In this document: positions 54,520-64,000 of the stretch, one piece after another | Numbering within the stretch: position 1 is the first letter of the stretch | Layout: each line of letters begins with the position of its first letter | Origin: DASUNQ01 sp035536455 | GTDB taxonomy: Bacteria; Acidobacteriota; Thermoanaerobaculia; Multivoradales; UBA5704 | Direction: 5' to 3' | DNA length: 64,000 bases | NCBI GenBank assembly: GCA_035536455.1 | Contig: DATLOC010000052.1 | Span: forward strand, 67,923-131,922 | The notes under the pieces: generated by a model | What the model was told of the DNA's origin: nothing | Seen by the model: the letters and a program-made list of their open reading frames with translations, nothing else | Database searches by the model: none | Translations under genes and position numbers: made by a program

Positions 54520-55126
54520 GGACCTCCTCGAACAAGCGCGCCAGGAGCCGCGGGTCCTTGACGCCGGGAGCCGATTCTACGCCGGAGCAGACGTCGATCC
54601 CCCAGGCGCCGCTGGCGAGCGCCGCGGCGACGTTGCCCGGCCGGATGCCGCCGGCGACGAGCACCCGGCGCCGCGCGGCGAGCGGTGCGACGGAGGCGAA
54701 GTCCCAGGCGCTGCCGGTGCCGCCGTAGAGCGAGTTGTGGCGGGCGTCGATGAGCACGCCCCAAATTTCCGGGTAGGAAGAAAGGGCCTCCTCGGATGGC
54801 GCGCCCGCCGTCCGGAACGCCTTGAGCGTGCGTGCCGCGTGGGGCCGAACAGACGCCGCGGGCTCGTCGCCCGAGAGCTGCAGGAGGTCGAGCCCGACGG
54901 CGCGGTCGATCGCCTCGACCTCGTACGGCGGCCGGTCGGCGAAGACGCCGACCAGGAGGACGCCGGCCGCCGCGGCGCGGACGGCGTCGGCGATCGCCCG
55001 CGCCTTCGCCGCGTCCAGCGCCCGCGGGCTCGGCGGGTAGAAGTTGAGCCCCAGCAGGTCGGCCCCGGCCGCCGCCGCCGCGAGGGCGTCCTCGGTGCTC
55101 GTCACGCCGCAGATCTTGACCTTCAC
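54512..55126 (-). CDS. trpF: Phosphoribosylanthranilate isomerase
   Basis: 204 residues from a GTG overlapping the trpC stop (GTGA). K-I-C-G-V-T at the N-terminus carries the general-base Cys; Q-L-S-G-D-E and A-G-G-I-R-P-G-N-V follow. The longer upstream frame is a shadow of trpC. Confidence 0.97.
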   Translation of the reverse strand: MKVKICGVTSTEDALAAAAAGADLLGLNFYPPSPRALDAAKARAIADAVRAAAAGVLLVGVFADRPPYEVEAIDRAVGLDLLQLSGDEPAASVRPHAARTLKAFRTAGAPSEEALSSYPEIWGVLIDARHNSLYGGTGSAWDFASVAPLAARRRVLVAGGIRPGNVAAALASGAWGIDVCSGVESAPGVKDPRLLARLFEEVHG

Positions 55127-55932
55127 CGGGCGGCCACCAGCTCGTCCAGCAGCGCGGCCGGGTCGTCGGCCAGCAGCAGCGACTCGCCGACCAGAAACGC
55201 GTCGAACCCCGCCGCGCCCAGCCGCTCCACGTCTTCCCCACCTGAAATCCCACTCTCGGCCACCTTCAGCGCCGCCGCCGGCAACCGCGGCAGCAGCTCG
55301 ATCGAGTTTTCCAGATCCACGCGGAACGTCCGCAGGTCCCGGTTGTTCACCCCCACCAGCTCCCATTCCGCTTCTTCCAGCTTCGCCAGGTCCTCGGCGT
55401 CGTGCGTCTCGACGAGCGGCACGAGCCCGAACCCGCGGGCCAGCCCGGCGTAGCGGCGCAGCTCCTCCGCCGACAGGAGCGACGCGATCAGCAGCACGGC
55501 GTCCGCCCCGGCCTCCTTCGCCCACCGGAGCTGCACCGGGTGGACCACGAAGTCCTTGGCGACCGCCGGCAGCCCCGAGGCCGCGCGGCAGGCCGCCAGC
55601 AGCTCGTAGCTGCCGCCGAAGTGGTCGGGCTCGACGACGACCGAGAGCGCGGCGGCGCCGCCGGCGCCGTAGAGCCGCGCCTGGGCCAGCGGGTCCACGC
55701 GCCCGGCGAGCGAGCCCAGGCGCGGCGAGCCCAGCTTGACCTCGGCGATCACTGCCCGGCCGCGACGCGCCGCGAGGGCGGAGAGGAAGGGGCTCTCACG
55801 GAGCGAAAGATACGGGCCCGTGACGAGGTCCGGGATGGGCTCCTCCGCGAGCCTCCGGCGCCGCTGCTCCATGATGCGGAGCAGCACGTCGGGAGCGCTT
55901 GTCGGGTGGTCGGGAGCGCTTGCCGCGCTCAC
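55123..55932 (-). CDS. trpC: Indole-3-glycerol-phosphate synthase
   Basis: 269 residues, GTG start coupled to the trpD stop. I-A-E-V-K-L-G-S-P, V-A-K-D-F-V-V-H, V-G-V-N-N-R-D-L and A-E-S-G-I-S match TrpC; the usual K-x-S-P here is K-x-G-S-P. Confidence 0.97.
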   Translation of the reverse strand: MSAASAPDHPTSAPDVLLRIMEQRRRRLAEEPIPDLVTGPYLSLRESPFLSALAARRGRAVIAEVKLGSPRLGSLAGRVDPLAQARLYGAGGAAALSVVVEPDHFGGSYELLAACRAASGLPAVAKDFVVHPVQLRWAKEAGADAVLLIASLLSAEELRRYAGLARGFGLVPLVETHDAEDLAKLEEAEWELVGVNNRDLRTFRVDLENSIELLPRLPAAALKVAESGISGGEDVERLGAAGFDAFLVGESLLLADDPAALLDELVAAR

Positions 55933-56938
55933 CCGCGGAAGCTCCGCAGCTCCTCGAGCTTCGCCGCGGCGGCGCCGGAGGCCAGCACCTCGCGCGCCCG
56001 CTCCACGCCCTCGCGCAGGCCCTGCGCCGCGCCGCCGACGTAGAGCGCGGCGCCGGCGTTGGCGGCCACGACGTCGGCCAGCGCGCCGGTCTCGCCGGCG
56101 AAGATCCGCTCCATGGCGCGGGCGTTCTCCTCCGGCGAGCCGCCGGCGAGATCTTCGAGCGTGGCGCGGGCGAGCCCCAGCCCTTCGGGCGCGATCGTCG
56201 CCAGGTGCAGCTCGCCGCCGCGTACCTCCGCCACACGCGTGGCGCCGGTCGTGGTGATCTCGTCGAGGCCGTCGGTGCCGTGGACAACCAGAGCGTGGTC
56301 CGTCCCGAGGTCGACGAGCACCAGCGCCAGCCGCTCCACCAGGTCCTCGGCGTAGACCCCCACGACCTGCCGGCGGGCGCCGGCCGGGTTGGTCAAGGGC
56401 CCCAAGACGTTGAAGATTGTCCGCAGCCCGAGCTCGCGGCGCACCGGCGCCACCTCGCGCATCGCCGGGTGGAGGCGGGGCGCGAAGAGGAAGGCGATCC
56501 CCACCCGCTCGAGCGCCGCCGCGGCGGCCTCCGGCGAGACCTCCACCTCAACTCCCAGCGCCGCGAGCACGTCGGCGCTGCCCGAGCGGCTGGAGACCGC
56601 GCGGTTGCCGTGCTTGGCCACCGGCACGCCGGCGGCGGCGACCACGAAGGCCGCGGCGGTCGAGATGTTGAAGGTAGCGCGGCCGTCGCCGCCGGTGCCG
56701 CAGGTGTCCACGACGCCGACGCGGCGGTGCGGGATGGCCAGCACGCGCCGGCGCATGGCGGCCGCGGCGCCGGCGATCTCCGCCACCGCCTCCCCCTTCA
56801 TCCGCAGGGCGATCAGCAGTGCCGCCTTGAGCGTCTCGGAGAGGGCGCCGTCCATGAGCTGGCCGAACAGGTCTTCGGTCTCGCCGCGCTCAAGATCCTG
56901 GCCGCCGGCGATGCGGGCCAGAGCCTCGCGGGCGTCGA

Positions 56939-56942
<4 letters not shown>
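55929..56942 (-). CDS. trpD: Anthranilate phosphoribosyltransferase
   Basis: 337 residues from the GTG that overlaps the trpG stop. G-T-G-G-D-G phosphate loop, K-H-G-N-R-A-V-S-S and N-V-L-G-P-L-T-N-P. Length is normal for the family, which supports this start over the longer frame reaching 57056. Confidence 0.98.
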
Positions 56943-57513
<571 letters not shown>

Positions 57514-57517
<4 letters not shown>

Positions 57518-59001
57518 GCCGCCCCTCGCGGGTCTTTCTCCTCCAGGCGCTCGGCCAGCGCCACCGCCGCCAGCAGCGCCGCCGCCTTGCTCTCGGTCTC
57601 CCGCTCCTCGGCCGCGGGATCGGAGTCGGCGACGATGCCTGCGCCGGCGGTGACCGAGACCTCGTCGCCGCGCACCACCAGCGTGCGGATCGTGATGCAG
57701 GTGTCGAGGTCGCCGGAGTAGGAGAGGTAGCCGACGGCGCCGGCGTAGGGGCCGCGCGCTTCCGGCTCCAGCGCGTCGATGATCTCCATGGCGCGGATCT
57801 TGGGCGCCCCCGAGACGGTCCCCGCCGGGAAGCAGGCGAGGAGGGCGTCGAGGGCGTCCTTGCCCGGTGCCAGCTCCCCGACCACCGACGAGACCAGGTG
57901 CATGACGTGACTGTATCGCTCGACGTCGAGGAAGCTCGCCACCCGGACGCTGGCCGGCACCGCCACCCGCCCGAGGTCGTTGCGGCCGAGGTCCACCAGC
58001 ATGACGTGCTCGGCCCGCTCCTTGGGGTCGGCGAGGAGGTCCTCGGCCAAGCGGCGGTCGCCCTCGGCGTCGGCGCCGCGCGGCCGCGTGCCGGCGATCG
58101 GGCGGGTCTCGAGGTGGCGGCCGGAGCGGCGCACCAGCATCTCCGGCGAGGCGCCGACCAGCGCCACGTCGGGGGTCTCCAGCAGCACCATGTAGGGGCT
58201 GGGATTGACCATGCGCACGGCGCGGTAGAGGGCGAGCGGCTCGACCCGCCGCGGCAGGCGCCAGCGGCGGGCGAGGACGACCTGGAAGACGTCGCCGGCG
58301 GCGATGTGCTCCTTGGCGGCGGCGACGGCGCGGCGGAACTCCGGCCCCGGCAGGCTCGGCGGCGCCGTCGCAGGCGGGTCGGGGCGGCGGCCGGGCATCG
58401 CCACGCCGCCGGCGGCGGCCTCGACGGTCAGCAGCCGGGCGAGCCCCTCGAGCTGCCGCTCGGCCTCCTCCACCCCGACCTCCCCCTCCACCTCGTTGGC
58501 GATCGCCAGCACCCGCTGCAGGGCGTGGTCGAAGACCACCAGGGTGTCGAAGCGGGCCAGCAGCGCCCAGGGCAGCCCGTGCGGGTCGGCGGGCGGCCGC
58601 GGCAGCCGCTCGACCAGCCGCACCAGGTCGTAGCCGAAGTAGCCGACGAGGCCGCCGGTGAAGGGGATGGGCCCGGGGTCGGCCGCGACCCCGGCGACGA
58701 CCCGCCGCAGCGCCTCGAGGGGCGGCCCGGGGAGGGCTTCGCGCCGCCCGTCGCGCTCGACCTCTAGCCGGTCGGGCCAGAGGCGGTAGAGCTCGCGCGG
58801 CCCGGCGCCCAGGAAGCTAAAACGGGAGACCTGCTCGCCGCCGGTGACGCTCTCGAGGAGGAAACGGGTGGGCGAGGCGCGGGCCAGCCGGCGGTAGACC
58901 CCCAGGGGGGTCAGGCTGTCGGCCAGGAACTCCCGGATGTGCGGCACGGCACGGCGCGGGCGCGCCGGCTCGGGGGGGCCGTGGTCCGGGAGTTGCATCA
59001 T
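57514..59001 (-). CDS. trpE: Anthranilate synthase component I
   Basis: 495 residues. N-terminal F-L-L-E-S matches the tryptophan feedback-binding motif. The chorismate-binding domain has P-S-P-Y-M, I-A-G-T-R-P-R, D-L-G-R-N-D and G-A-P-K-I-R-A-M. Tandem ATGs at 59001 and 58998 with no clear ribosome-binding site; a TTG at 59040 would enter the divergent gene's leader. First gene of the trp operon. Only 50 bases separate it from the divergent gene, so there is no room for a long attenuator leader. Confidence 0.97.
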
Positions 59002-59051
59002 CGGGGGAGGGCAGGACGTCGTTCCACCGAAATTAGGCAAAGGAGGGGTCT

Positions 59052-59321
59052 ATGGGCTTCATCATCTGGCTCGTCGTGGGCGGTCTCATCGGTTGGCTGG
59101 CGAGCATCGTCATGCGTACTGACGCTCAGCAGGGCATCATCCTCAACGTCGTGGTCGGCATCGTCGGGGCGATCCTCGGCGGCTTGCTGATCGGGCCGCT
59201 CATCGGCGCGGGATCGATCAACGCCGGGGACTACTCGCTCCTCGGGCTGCTCGCCTCGCTGATCGGCGCCATCATCCTGCTCGCTATCGTCAACCTGGTC
59301 CGGCGCGGCCGGGTCCGCTGA
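59052..59321 (+). CDS. GlsB/YeaQ/YmgE family membrane protein
   Basis: 89 residues, three membrane helices, Gly-rich: G-F-I-I-W-L-V-V-G-G-L-I-G-W-L-A and V-G-I-V-G-A-I-L-G-G. Stress-associated small membrane family. AAAGGAGGGG 3 bases before the ATG. Divergent from trpE; its 3' end overlaps the convergent aroDE gene by 32 bases. Confidence 0.93.
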   Translation: MGFIIWLVVGGLIGWLASIVMRTDAQQGIILNVVVGIVGAILGGLLIGPLIGAGSINAGDYSLLGLLASLIGAIILLAIVNLVRRGRVR

Positions 59322-60849
59322 CGCCGGCCGGCGGGCGCTCGGAGCTTACGCCCTCAGCCAGGGCTCGAACATCCAAGCCGAGCGCCCGCCGCCCCACCTC
59401 GCGCGGCAGCTCCCGTCCGGTCATCAGCCGGAACTGGGCCAGCGCCTGCCCCAGCAGCACCTCCCGTCCGTCTATCGCCACGGCCCCCCGCGCCGCCGCC
59501 GCCTCGAGCAGCGGTGTCGCGCCCTCGCCGTAGGTCATGTCGATCAGCACCGCTCCCGGGCGCAGGCGCTCGGCGTCGAGCGGCATCGCCTCGCCCGGCC
59601 GCTGCTCGCGCGGCGTGGCGTGGACCAGCAGGTCGAAGCGGGCGGGATCGAGCTCCGCCAGCGGCCGGAACGGCAGCCCCAGCTCCGCTGCCGCCTTGAG
59701 CCCGCGCTCGATGCCGCGGTTGAAGAGCGTCACCTTCGCTCCCGCCGTGGCCAGCCCGACCGCCGCCGACCGGCCGGCGCCGCCGCACCCCAGGACCGCC
59801 GCGGCGAGCCCCGCCGGCGCGATCCCGCGCTCGGCGAGCGGCAGGAGGACGCCGTCGGGGTCGGTCGCCTCGGCCTCCCAGACGCCGTCGCGGCAGACCA
59901 GCGTGTTGGCGGCGCCGATGCGCGCCGCCAACGGGCTTTCAGCGCCGGCCAGGGCGAGCGCCGCCTCCTTGTGCGGCGCGGTCACCGAGAGGCCGCGCAG
60001 CGGCAGCCCCATCCCCTCCAGCACGCCGCTCTCGACGATCTCCAACCAGAAGTCGCCGAGCGACTGGGCATGAAAGGGCAGGTAGAGGAAGGGCAGGCCG
60101 AGGGCGCGGTAAGCGGCATTGTGCAGGCGGGGGGAGAGCGAGTGGGCGACCGGGTTGCCGACGACGCCGAAGAGCGCCTCGACCGGCGGCAGCTCCGGCA
60201 GGGCGTAGTCGGCGCGCAGCCGGGCGAGCGGCGGTTGCCCCGGCGCCCCGGCGCGCGCCCCGGCGGCGGCGTAGACCAGCGGCGCGCCCAGGCGCGGCGC
60301 GACGACCCGCGTCCAGAGCCCGAGCGGGCCGGAGGCGAAGGCGACGACGTCCGTCCGCTCGAGCCCGTGCAGGAGCTGAAGCGGCGCCAGCTCCTCGCCC
60401 GCCTGCGCGGCGGCCGGCACCAGCTTGTAGGCCCGCGCCGGCACCGCCGTCATCCGCTCGCAGCGGGCCTGGAGGTCCTCGAGCGGCGCCGCCGGGCCGT
60501 GCCAGGAGAGGAGGCGGCGCTCCGGCGGGACGGCGGCGAGCAGCTCGGGCGAGACGTCGCGCTCGGCCTCCAGGTCCACCAGGTCGTAGCGCTCGGCGGC
60601 CAGCAGGAGCCGCCGCCGCCGGCGCTCCGCCGAGCCCTCGAACGCCCCCCCCTCGGCGCGGCTGCACAGGGTGTAGAGGAGCGGGCCGGGGAAGGCGGCG
60701 CGGAGGGGGGCGGGGTCGAGGTCGCCGGTCAGGTCCGCCCGCACCTCCAGCCAGTCGGCCGTCCCGGCGAGGGCAGCGAGCTGCTCCGGCCCGGGGGGCT
60801 CGGCGAGGGTGGCGACGAGCGTGGCATGGCTCTCCACGGCGCGAAGCAT
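59290..60849 (-). CDS. aroDE: Fused type I 3-dehydroquinate dehydratase / shikimate dehydrogenase
   Basis: 519 residues. Residues ~1-220: class I dehydroquinase with Schiff-base Lys in A-Y-K-L-V and His in S-W-H-G. Residues ~225-500: shikimate dehydrogenase with N-P-V-A-H-S-L-S-P, Lys in T-A-P-H-K-E, and G-C-G-G-A-G-R for NADP. Both halves look active. The fusion catalyses consecutive steps 3 and 4 of the shikimate pathway, upstream of the trp operon's chorismate demand. Confidence 0.96.
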   Translation of the reverse strand: MLRAVESHATLVATLAEPPGPEQLAALAGTADWLEVRADLTGDLDPAPLRAAFPGPLLYTLCSRAEGGAFEGSAERRRRRLLLAAERYDLVDLEAERDVSPELLAAVPPERRLLSWHGPAAPLEDLQARCERMTAVPARAYKLVPAAAQAGEELAPLQLLHGLERTDVVAFASGPLGLWTRVVAPRLGAPLVYAAAGARAGAPGQPPLARLRADYALPELPPVEALFGVVGNPVAHSLSPRLHNAAYRALGLPFLYLPFHAQSLGDFWLEIVESGVLEGMGLPLRGLSVTAPHKEAALALAGAESPLAARIGAANTLVCRDGVWEAEATDPDGVLLPLAERGIAPAGLAAAVLGCGGAGRSAAVGLATAGAKVTLFNRGIERGLKAAAELGLPFRPLAELDPARFDLLVHATPREQRPGEAMPLDAERLRPGAVLIDMTYGEGATPLLEAAAARGAVAIDGREVLLGQALAQFRLMTGRELPREVGRRALGLDVRALAEGVSSERPPAGVSGPGRAGPG

Positions 60850-60909
60850 AGGGCTTGGTGATCGCCGGCCGCGATTGACACCCCCGGGGCCTTCGCCTTA
60901 CATTAGGTC

Positions 60910-61706
60910 GTGCACCCCTACGAGCCGGCGACCCCTCCGCCCCCTTCCGGCGGCGGCGGTGTCGTGGGCGCGATCCCCGCGCGTTACGGCTCGATCCGTC
61001 TCCCCGGCAAACCGCTCCTCCTCCTCGCCGGCCGGCCGCTCATCGAGCACGTCTACCGGCGCGTGGCGCAGGCGCCGGGGCTCGACCGGGTGGTCGTCCT
61101 GACCGACGACGAGCGCATCGCCCGCGCCGTCGAGGCCTTCGGCGGCGAGTGGGAGATGACCCCCACCGACTGCCCGAGCGGCACCGACCGCATCGCCCAC
61201 GCCGCCCGCCGCTGGGACGCCGCCGCCGTCGTCAACGTCCAGGGCGACGAGCCGCTGATCGACCCCGAGGCGGTCCGCCGCGTCGCCGAGCACCTGCGCG
61301 ACGAGCCGGGCGACCCGATGGTCACCCTCGCCGCTCCCGCGACCCCCGAGGAGCTGGAGGACCCGCACGCCGTCAAGGTGGTCCTCGACCGCGGCGGCTA
61401 CGCCCTCTACTTCAGCCGCGCGCCGATCCCCTTCGCGCGCGTGCCCGGCGGCGCCGGGCCGCTCAAGCACCTCGGCATCTACGGCTACCAGCGCGAGGCG
61501 CTGCTCAAGCTGGCGGCGCTGCCGCCGACCCCGCTCGAGCGCATCGAGTCGCTCGAGCAGCTCCGGGCGCTGGAGCACGGCATCGCCATTCGCGTGCTGC
61601 TCGTCGAGCGCGCCGCGACCGGCGTGGACACCGCCGAGGACCTGGCGCGCGCCGAGCGCGAGCTGACGTCTTCCCTCACCGCAACCTTCTCAGGAGACCG
61701 GCGACC

Positions 61707-61710
<4 letters not shown>
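60910..61710 (+). CDS. kdsB: CMP-3-deoxy-manno-octulosonate cytidylyltransferase
   Basis: 266 residues, GTG start. I-P-A-R-Y-G-S-I-R-L-P-G-K-P nucleotide motif, S-G-T-D-R, V-N-V-Q-G-D-E-P-L and F-S-R-A-P-I-P. It activates KDO for LPS, so the host makes LPS. Coupled to pyrG by ATGA, which links a CTP-consuming step with CTP synthesis. Confidence 0.97.
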
Positions 61711-63344
<1,634 letters not shown>

Positions 63345-63354
63345 GGAGCAAAGC

Positions 63355-63579
63355 ATGATCGTCCTCCACCTCATCGCCGCCCCCGTCGCCGTTGCCGAGC
63401 CGGCGCCGGCAGCGCAGCCGGCCGTCGCCCCGGCGCCCTCCGCCGAGAAAAAGATGGCCTGCTGCGACAAGATGGCGAAAGGCGATGGCTGCGCCTGCTG
63501 CAAGGACATGGACAAGAAACACCATGGTGACCATGGCACGAATCAGGGTGCTGAAGGCTCGGGTGCGCACGCGCACTGA
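63355..63579 (+). CDS. Small Cys/His-rich secreted protein
   Basis: 74 residues. Signal peptide, A/P-rich linker, then A-C-C-D-K-M...C-A-C-C-K-D-M-D-K-K-H-H-G-D-H, a likely metal-binding tail. AAGGAG 6 bases before the ATG, right after pyrG. I recall similar small proteins in sphingomonads, which fits the compositional change here. Confidence 0.75.
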   Translation: MIVLHLIAAPVAVAEPAPAAQPAVAPAPSAEKKMACCDKMAKGDGCACCKDMDKKHHGDHGTNQGAEGSGAHAH

Positions 63580-63685
63580 TATGCAATTTGCTACAAGCAG
63601 TTCGGCTGGATCATTCACAGCTTGCATCGAACCCATGCGCACCGCCCCATGGCGAACAGCCGACTGCCTGTCGTAAGGAACTGGG

Positions 63686-64000
63686 ATGCATAAAGCCCGG
63701 CGTTTCGTTCGATTGCTGCTCGTCGCGCTGGTCCTGTCCGTTGCGGGCGGTACGGCGATGGCCGAACTCGGTTGCGCGTCGCCAATGATGGTCGCGTCTT
63801 CGCCAATGCCCGCTGGTTGTCCCGAAACCACTGGTGACGGCGCCGCGCTGTCCTGCCAGCCGATGTGCTTGGCGATTAAGGAAACTCCAATCCTGGTCGC
63901 GAAACCGCTTCCCCACGCGCAAGCTCAGCTAGCGCTCGCGCATGCAACCCTGCCAACACGTCGCATTGGACCAGAACCGCCGCCTCCGCGAATTGAATAG
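63686..64000 (+). CDS. Small secreted protein with Cys/Met motifs, unknown function
   Basis: 104 residues. Signal peptide (L-L-L-V-A-L-V-L-S-V-A-G-G-T-A-M-A), then C-A-S-P-M-M and C-Q-P-M-C-L, possible copper-binding groups, and a Pro-rich end. AAGGAA upstream of the ATG. It ends exactly at the window edge. Lower GC and codon use differ from the main part of the window. Confidence 0.65.
   Translation: MHKARRFVRLLLVALVLSVAGGTAMAELGCASPMMVASSPMPAGCPETTGDGAALSCQPMCLAIKETPILVAKPLPHAQAQLALAHATLPTRRIGPEPPPPRIE

Overview
The window is a high-GC, tightly packed bacterial sequence. Most adjacent same-strand genes overlap by 4 bases (ATGA or GTGA junctions) and GTG/TTG starts are common. KdsB, an LPS-core type glycosyltransferase, porin-like and M16 proteins point to a diderm (Gram-negative) host. 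The mix of families (DUF2911, cupredoxin/porin pair, PolX, AmmeMemo proteins, Ser/Thr kinases, AroDE fusion) looks most like an Acidobacteriota (Thermoanaerobaculia-like) genome. This is inferred from family content; no marker gene search was possible.

Layout. 1-817: Sel1 repeat protein cut by the window edge. 814-13680 (minus): a nine-gene co-directional run. In transcription order it is outer-membrane porin-like protein, cupredoxin, membrane receptor Ser/Thr kinase, GAF/HD-GYP protein, FHA-GAF-adenylate cyclase, membrane-anchored PhnD-like binding protein, small EACC1-like protein, a caspase (C14) fused to a PAP2/Aur1-like membrane enzyme, and a DUF2911-TPR protein. It reads as a complete signalling chain ending in a membrane-bound protease/lipid-enzyme effector and is the most novel-looking system here. 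13818-28683: housekeeping and envelope genes (esterase-TPR, AMMECR1/MEMO, 2OG-Fe oxygenase, AmpG-like permease, PspC, aldehyde dehydrogenase, L,D-transpeptidase, M20 peptidase, glycosyltransferase, acyltransferase, CBS-tailed M50 protease), interrupted by a low-GC segment at about 19300-20550.

28684-34440: accessory region with the marks of a decayed chromosomal integron. It holds a 75-bp attC-like site just after one gene's stop, a half site overlapping the next gene's stop codon, a frameshifted integron-integrase C-terminal relic, a diverged pair of long repeats carrying a promoter-like motif, and lower-GC single-gene units (BON lipoprotein, STAS-like, Mrr-like nuclease, secreted Cys-rich protein). 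It also holds an IS110-family transposase relic and a 330-bp second copy of the M50 gene's CBS tail. A VapBC-type module and fourteen 21-bp tandem repeats close the region.

34482-51740: coiled-coil protein, YihY/BrkB, LigA, MsrB, PolX, a subtilase with an altered catalytic-Asp motif, an M16 pair, YciE-like and SDR stress proteins, topoisomerase IB, a histidine-kinase-like protein with an NtrC-type regulator, and small lipoproteins. 51753-59001 (minus): a complete trpEGDCFBA operon with a trailing hydrolase. 59052-63344: GlsB/YeaQ-like protein, AroDE, KdsB and PyrG. From about 62700 to the end the PyrG C-terminus and two small genes look like Sphingomonadales sequence, so either pyrG is mosaic or the contig is chimeric there.
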